Position numbers and translations under genes: made by a program. Of a stretch of 64,000 bases of DNA, positions 61,273 to 64,000 are shown piece by piece; the first letter of the stretch is position 1, and each line of letters opens with the position of its first letter. Under the pieces are notes generated by a model, which had not been told where the DNA came from, did not search any database, and saw only the letters and a program-made list of their open reading frames with translations. Source of the stretch: Ignavibacteriota bacterium (lineage in GTDB: Bacteria; Bacteroidota; Ignavibacteria; Tepidaquicellales; Tepidaquicellaceae); contig JAPLFJ010000051.1 of the NCBI GenBank assembly GCA_026390735.1, positions 42,933 to 106,932 on the forward strand. The letters are read 5' to 3'.

Positions 61273-61833
61273 ATGTCAACATTAGTTCAAACACCGGATA
61301 CAGAGAAAAAATCTGTTTCCGTACCTAAACCTTACTGGAACCCGTATTTATCGGGAATAGGGTTGGGTCTGGTTTTACTGTTATCATTCGTGATAATGGG
61401 AAGAGGCCTTGGAGCTTCGGGAGCATTTTCTTCGGGAATTTCATACGTTATGGAAAAAATTGCACCGACACACACAAAGGCAAATGAATTTTACGGCGAG
61501 TACTTAGGGGACGGAACAAAGAACCCTTTAAAGGACTGGCTGGTATTTGAAGTGCTTGGAGTTTTTGTAGGTGGGTTTATATCGGGAGCCCTTGGAGGAA
61601 GGATAAAGAAAACAATCGAAAAAGGTCCGAACGTTACTGACAAGAAAAGATTAATCTTTGCTTTCATAGGCGGAGCACTTATGGGAATTGGCGCAAAACT
61701 TGCAAGGGGTTGTACAAGCGGACAGGCACTGACAGGAGGCTCAGTACTGAATTTAGGAAGCTGGGCATTTATGATGTGCGTTTTTGCGGGTGCTTATGCA
61801 CTGGCTTATTTCATGAGGAGGCAATGGTTATGA
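61273..61833 (+). CDS. YeeE/YedE-family sulfur-compound transporter subunit (first half)
   Basis: A 186-residue paralogue of 52434-52946: YWNPYLSGIGLGLVLLLSFV, MGRGLGASGAFSSG, WLVFEVLGVFVGGFISG, and ARGCTSGQALTGG with the conserved cysteine. It has a longer polar N-terminus. The stop overlaps the next start (ATGA), so it is co-translated with the second half. It is probably a thiosulfate or related sulfur importer. Confidence 0.9.
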   Translation: MSTLVQTPDTEKKSVSVPKPYWNPYLSGIGLGLVLLLSFVIMGRGLGASGAFSSGISYVMEKIAPTHTKANEFYGEYLGDGTKNPLKDWLVFEVLGVFVGGFISGALGGRIKKTIEKGPNVTDKKRLIFAFIGGALMGIGAKLARGCTSGQALTGGSVLNLGSWAFMMCVFAGAYALAYFMRRQWL

Positions 61834-62432
61834 ATATACCTTTCTTTAAGTATGGAATGTTCGGCGACGAAGTAAGTTTAATAGTCGCTTTTATAATCGG
61901 AATAGGGTTTGGTTTCTTTCTTGAGAGAGCCGGGTTCGGCAGTGCGCGAAAACTTGCCGCACAGTTTTACTTTACCGATATGACAGTGTTGAAAGTGATG
62001 TTCACTGCAATCGCTACTGCAATGCTTGGGGTTTATTATCTGAGCATCATCGGATGGATGGATTTATCGATGGTATACCTGACACCGACAAACATAATGC
62101 CCCAGGTAGTGGGCGGATTACTGCTCGGGTTTGGTTTTGTGATTGGGGGTTACTGTCCTGGAACGTCTTGTGTGTCGGCTGCAACGGGAAGAACAGACGG
62201 AATTGTATATCTGCTTGGAGTCGTGTTTGGAATATTCGGATTCGGAGAAGTATTTCCTTTAGTAAGCGGATTTTACAATTCAACTCTGATGGGACAGGTA
62301 ACACTACCGCAGTTCTTTAACCTACCTTACGGAGTAGTTGTATTTCTTGTAGTGCTAATGGCAGTAGGTGCTTTTGTTGCCGCAGAGTGGGGTGAAAAGA
62401 ATATGGCAAAAAAAGCGGAGGCAAAGAAATGA
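61830..62432 (+). CDS. YeeE/YedE-family sulfur-compound transporter subunit (second half)
   Basis: The start at 61830 is fixed by GAGGAGG just upstream (61815-61821) and by the ATGA overlap; an upstream in-frame ATG lies inside the previous gene. The 200-residue membrane protein contains GFGFFLERAGFGSARKLAAQ and GFVIGGYCPGTSCVSAATGR. It corresponds to the first 215 residues of 52965-54155 but lacks the fused rhodanese, which here is a separate gene overlapping by 4 bp. Confidence 0.9.
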   Translation: MNIPFFKYGMFGDEVSLIVAFIIGIGFGFFLERAGFGSARKLAAQFYFTDMTVLKVMFTAIATAMLGVYYLSIIGWMDLSMVYLTPTNIMPQVVGGLLLGFGFVIGGYCPGTSCVSAATGRTDGIVYLLGVVFGIFGFGEVFPLVSGFYNSTLMGQVTLPQFFNLPYGVVVFLVVLMAVGAFVAAEWGEKNMAKKAEAKK

Positions 62433-63076
62433 AGAACTTAACTTTAAACAATAAACTGGCATTCATTGCTATCGGTCTTGGATTTATAGGTTTATTTCTT
62501 GGAAATCCTTATAAGGGAAATTTAGTCTCGATGAACACAACCGAACTTGGAATGATTGTTGAGGGTAAGGTTGACCACGTATCTGTTCAGGACCTTGCAG
62601 ACTGGATAATACAGGCGAAGATGGATTTTAAGTTAATAGATTTAAGGACAGAACAGGAATACAACGAATATCACATTCCGAATTCTGATAATATAACTTT
62701 AACTGCACTTGAGAAGACAAGCATTCCTAAGACCGAAAAGATAGTGCTTTATTCTGAGGGCGGAATTCACTCTGCGCAGGCGTGGATGCTGCTTAAGGCA
62801 AAAGGTTATAAGGGAGTTTACATTTTATTCGGCGGGCTTGATGACTGGAAAGACCAGATTTTATTTCCAAAACTTTCAGAAACTGCAACACCTGAACAGA
62901 TTGCAAAGTTTGAGAAGATAAAGGAAATATCAAAGTTTTTCGGCGGGACGCCATCAGTTGGTGGAACAGCGGACGTGAAGACAGAAACCCCAAAGATGGA
63001 AATGCCGAAACTTGATAATCAGTCAGGGAATAAAGCACCTGACGGAGCACCGAAAAAGAAGAAAGAGGGATGCTGA
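62429..63076 (+). CDS. Membrane-anchored rhodanese-like protein with C-terminal Gly-Cys
   Basis: A 215-residue protein with an N-terminal transmembrane helix (LAFIAIGLGFIGLFLGN) and a rhodanese-like domain (about 50-140: LIDLRTEQEYNEYHIP; GVYILFGGLDDWK). At the active loop it reads VLYSEGGIHSAQAW, serine for the catalytic cysteine. A Pro/Lys/Met-rich linker leads to KKKKEGC at the very end. It is the split counterpart of the domain fused at 52965-54155, with the same loss and the same terminal cysteine. Confidence 0.88.
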   Translation: MKNLTLNNKLAFIAIGLGFIGLFLGNPYKGNLVSMNTTELGMIVEGKVDHVSVQDLADWIIQAKMDFKLIDLRTEQEYNEYHIPNSDNITLTALEKTSIPKTEKIVLYSEGGIHSAQAWMLLKAKGYKGVYILFGGLDDWKDQILFPKLSETATPEQIAKFEKIKEISKFFGGTPSVGGTADVKTETPKMEMPKLDNQSGNKAPDGAPKKKKEGC

Positions 63077-63142
63077 GTCAATTTTAAATTGTAAATTTGA
63101 AATTGCAAATTTAAAGAGATAAAGATTAAAATTTAATACAAC

Positions 63143-63172
63143 AAAAAAGGCTGATAATATCAGCCTTTTTTA
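63143..63172. terminator. Bidirectional Rho-independent terminator
   Basis: AAAAAAGGCTGATA and TATCAGCCTTTTTT form a near-perfect palindrome with A-run and T-run on either side. It lies between the rhodanese gene (+) and the convergent ferritin gene (-), and can serve both. Confidence 0.92.
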
Positions 63173-63192
63173 ATTTTAGGAATTAATTATTA

Positions 63193-63702
63193 TTATGCTG
63201 TTGGAGGAGGAGTGAATACTCTTGCCTTCAACTCAGAATCGATAATGAACAAACCACCGACGTTATCACCGATGAGTCTCATTTTATTAACAAGCTTATT
63301 GATTGTTGATTCTTCTTCTACCTGTTCGTCCACATACCATTTCAGGAAACTTATGGTTGCGTGGTCATTTTCCTTCAGGGCTAAATCCATTAAATCATTA
63401 ATAGATTTTGTAACAATCTTTTCGTGCTCGAGTGTCTGTTGAAACACATCGAGAGGTGATTTGAAATCCTGCGGCGGTGTATCGATTTGCGACAATACAA
63501 CATGGCCGCCTCTTTCGAGTAAATAGTTGTACATTTTCATTCCGTGGAATGTTTCTTCCTGATACTGAACGTGGAAGAAGTTAGTAAAGCCATCCAGGTC
63601 TAACGAATTGCAGTATGCTGACATCCCAAGGTAGAAATATGCAGAATAAAGTTCTTTATTGATTTGTGCGTTTATTGCGTCTTCAAGTTTTTTAGTTAAC
63701 AT
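63193..63702 (-). CDS. Ferritin
   Basis: A 169-residue non-heme ferritin: the N-terminus AINAQINKELYSAYFYLGMS carries the helix A glutamate, YQEETFHGMKMYNYL the ExxH of helix B, and LKWYVDEQVEEESTINKLV the helix C glutamates of the ferroxidase centre. It stores iron in the cytoplasm. It is distinct from the bacterioferritin-like protein at 39611-40123. Confidence 0.93.
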   Translation of the reverse strand: MLTKKLEDAINAQINKELYSAYFYLGMSAYCNSLDLDGFTNFFHVQYQEETFHGMKMYNYLLERGGHVVLSQIDTPPQDFKSPLDVFQQTLEHEKIVTKSINDLMDLALKENDHATISFLKWYVDEQVEEESTINKLVNKMRLIGDNVGGLFIIDSELKARVFTPPPTA

Positions 63703-64000
63703 GTTTAATCTCCATTATATGTTTTAATTATACCTTCAATATATTAATTAACAGATATTTCAGGTGTGTAGTTTCAAAATTAGGATTAACTAATTGCAAA
63801 TTCAATTTATTAATTTTTCTGATAAATCTCTATGAATATTATAAAACATTACCACCAATCTATGCACACGACAGTAAATTAACAAGGTTATAAAACTCAT
63901 CAAGATAACAATTTATGTTACATATGATTTTCCGTAAATACTTAAACCCTTGATCGAAAATACTTTTAACCCTTTTTGGATTTGTGATTACTTTAATTTT
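63703..64000. other. Upstream region of ferritin, no gene seen
   Basis: AT-rich sequence to the window end with no coding frame or clear repeat. It should contain the ferritin promoter. I see no convincing Fur box or hairpin. Confidence 0.35.

Noticed and set aside
61710..61829. Upstream extension of the second YeeE half
   Set aside because: It overlaps the first YeeE half out of frame; the start at 61830 has a strong ribosome site and an ATGA overlap.

Overview
The window is AT-rich and comes from a member of the Bacteroidota/Ignavibacteria/Chlorobi group. The evidence is two secreted proteins with a C-terminal type IX secretion sorting domain containing the NYPNPFNP motif (18239-20191 and 28708-30102), TonB-dependent receptors, DUF3943, DUF6132 and DUF6266-like proteins, weak or absent Shine-Dalgarno sites, and a TAnnTTTG-type promoter. 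I saw no rRNA, tRNA or CRISPR array.

Layout. 1-4.5 kb: an Fe-S assembly factor (DUF59), a heavy-metal-associated domain protein, a Phd/ParE-type toxin-antitoxin pair, a methyltransferase, an inward-rectifier-type K+ channel and a GH26-like secreted hydrolase. 4.5-18.2 kb is accessory DNA. It holds palindromic and GC-rich repeats, DUF6266-like paralogues, a sigma-like HTH protein with two ImmA/IrrE-type zinc proteases, an XRE regulator and a PIN protein. It also holds a broken RHS gene with a C-terminal HExxHxxGxxH metalloprotease, a probable immunity gene and an orphan RHS scrap, followed by YegP and HNH proteins. 18.2-30.2 kb: secreted and outer-membrane proteins, two IS4-superfamily insertion sequences, a four-copy 116-bp tandem repeat, a thioredoxin lipoprotein, a TonB receptor and an extracellular octaheme cytochrome, the last two behind sigma-54-type promoters.

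30-50 kb: redox and metal handling. It has a Crp/Fnr regulator, an atypical thioredoxin with a thioredoxin reductase, five NifX/orange-protein-family genes and three DUF134 regulators. With these are an Mrp/NBP35 ATPase, a pyruvoyl-dependent arginine decarboxylase, cysteine synthase, a trans-sulfuration enzyme and a ZIP transporter. A Fur/PerR-ferritin-peroxiredoxin-DsrE operon, cytochrome bd oxidase, a NapH-like ferredoxin and an OprC/NosA-type copper receptor complete the block. Two promoter regions feeding DUF134 operons share the palindrome ATGNNCATATGNNCAT.

50-63.7 kb: a sulfur/respiration island with an octaheme tetrathionate-reductase-family cytochrome, a cytochrome b and a polysulfide/thiosulfate-reductase-like molybdoenzyme (catalytic subunit, Fe-S subunit, NrfD). 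It carries two paralogous YeeE/YedE + rhodanese modules, one fused and one split. Both rhodanese-like domains lack the catalytic cysteine yet end in a lysine-rich tail with a terminal Gly-Cys. A ferritin closes the window.

The strongest candidates for something undescribed are (i) the DUF134/NifX network with its shared palindromic operator and its link to a copper receptor, (ii) the Cys-tailed pseudo-rhodaneses beside YeeE transporters, and (iii) the sigma-like/ImmA plus XRE/ImmA/PIN cluster.
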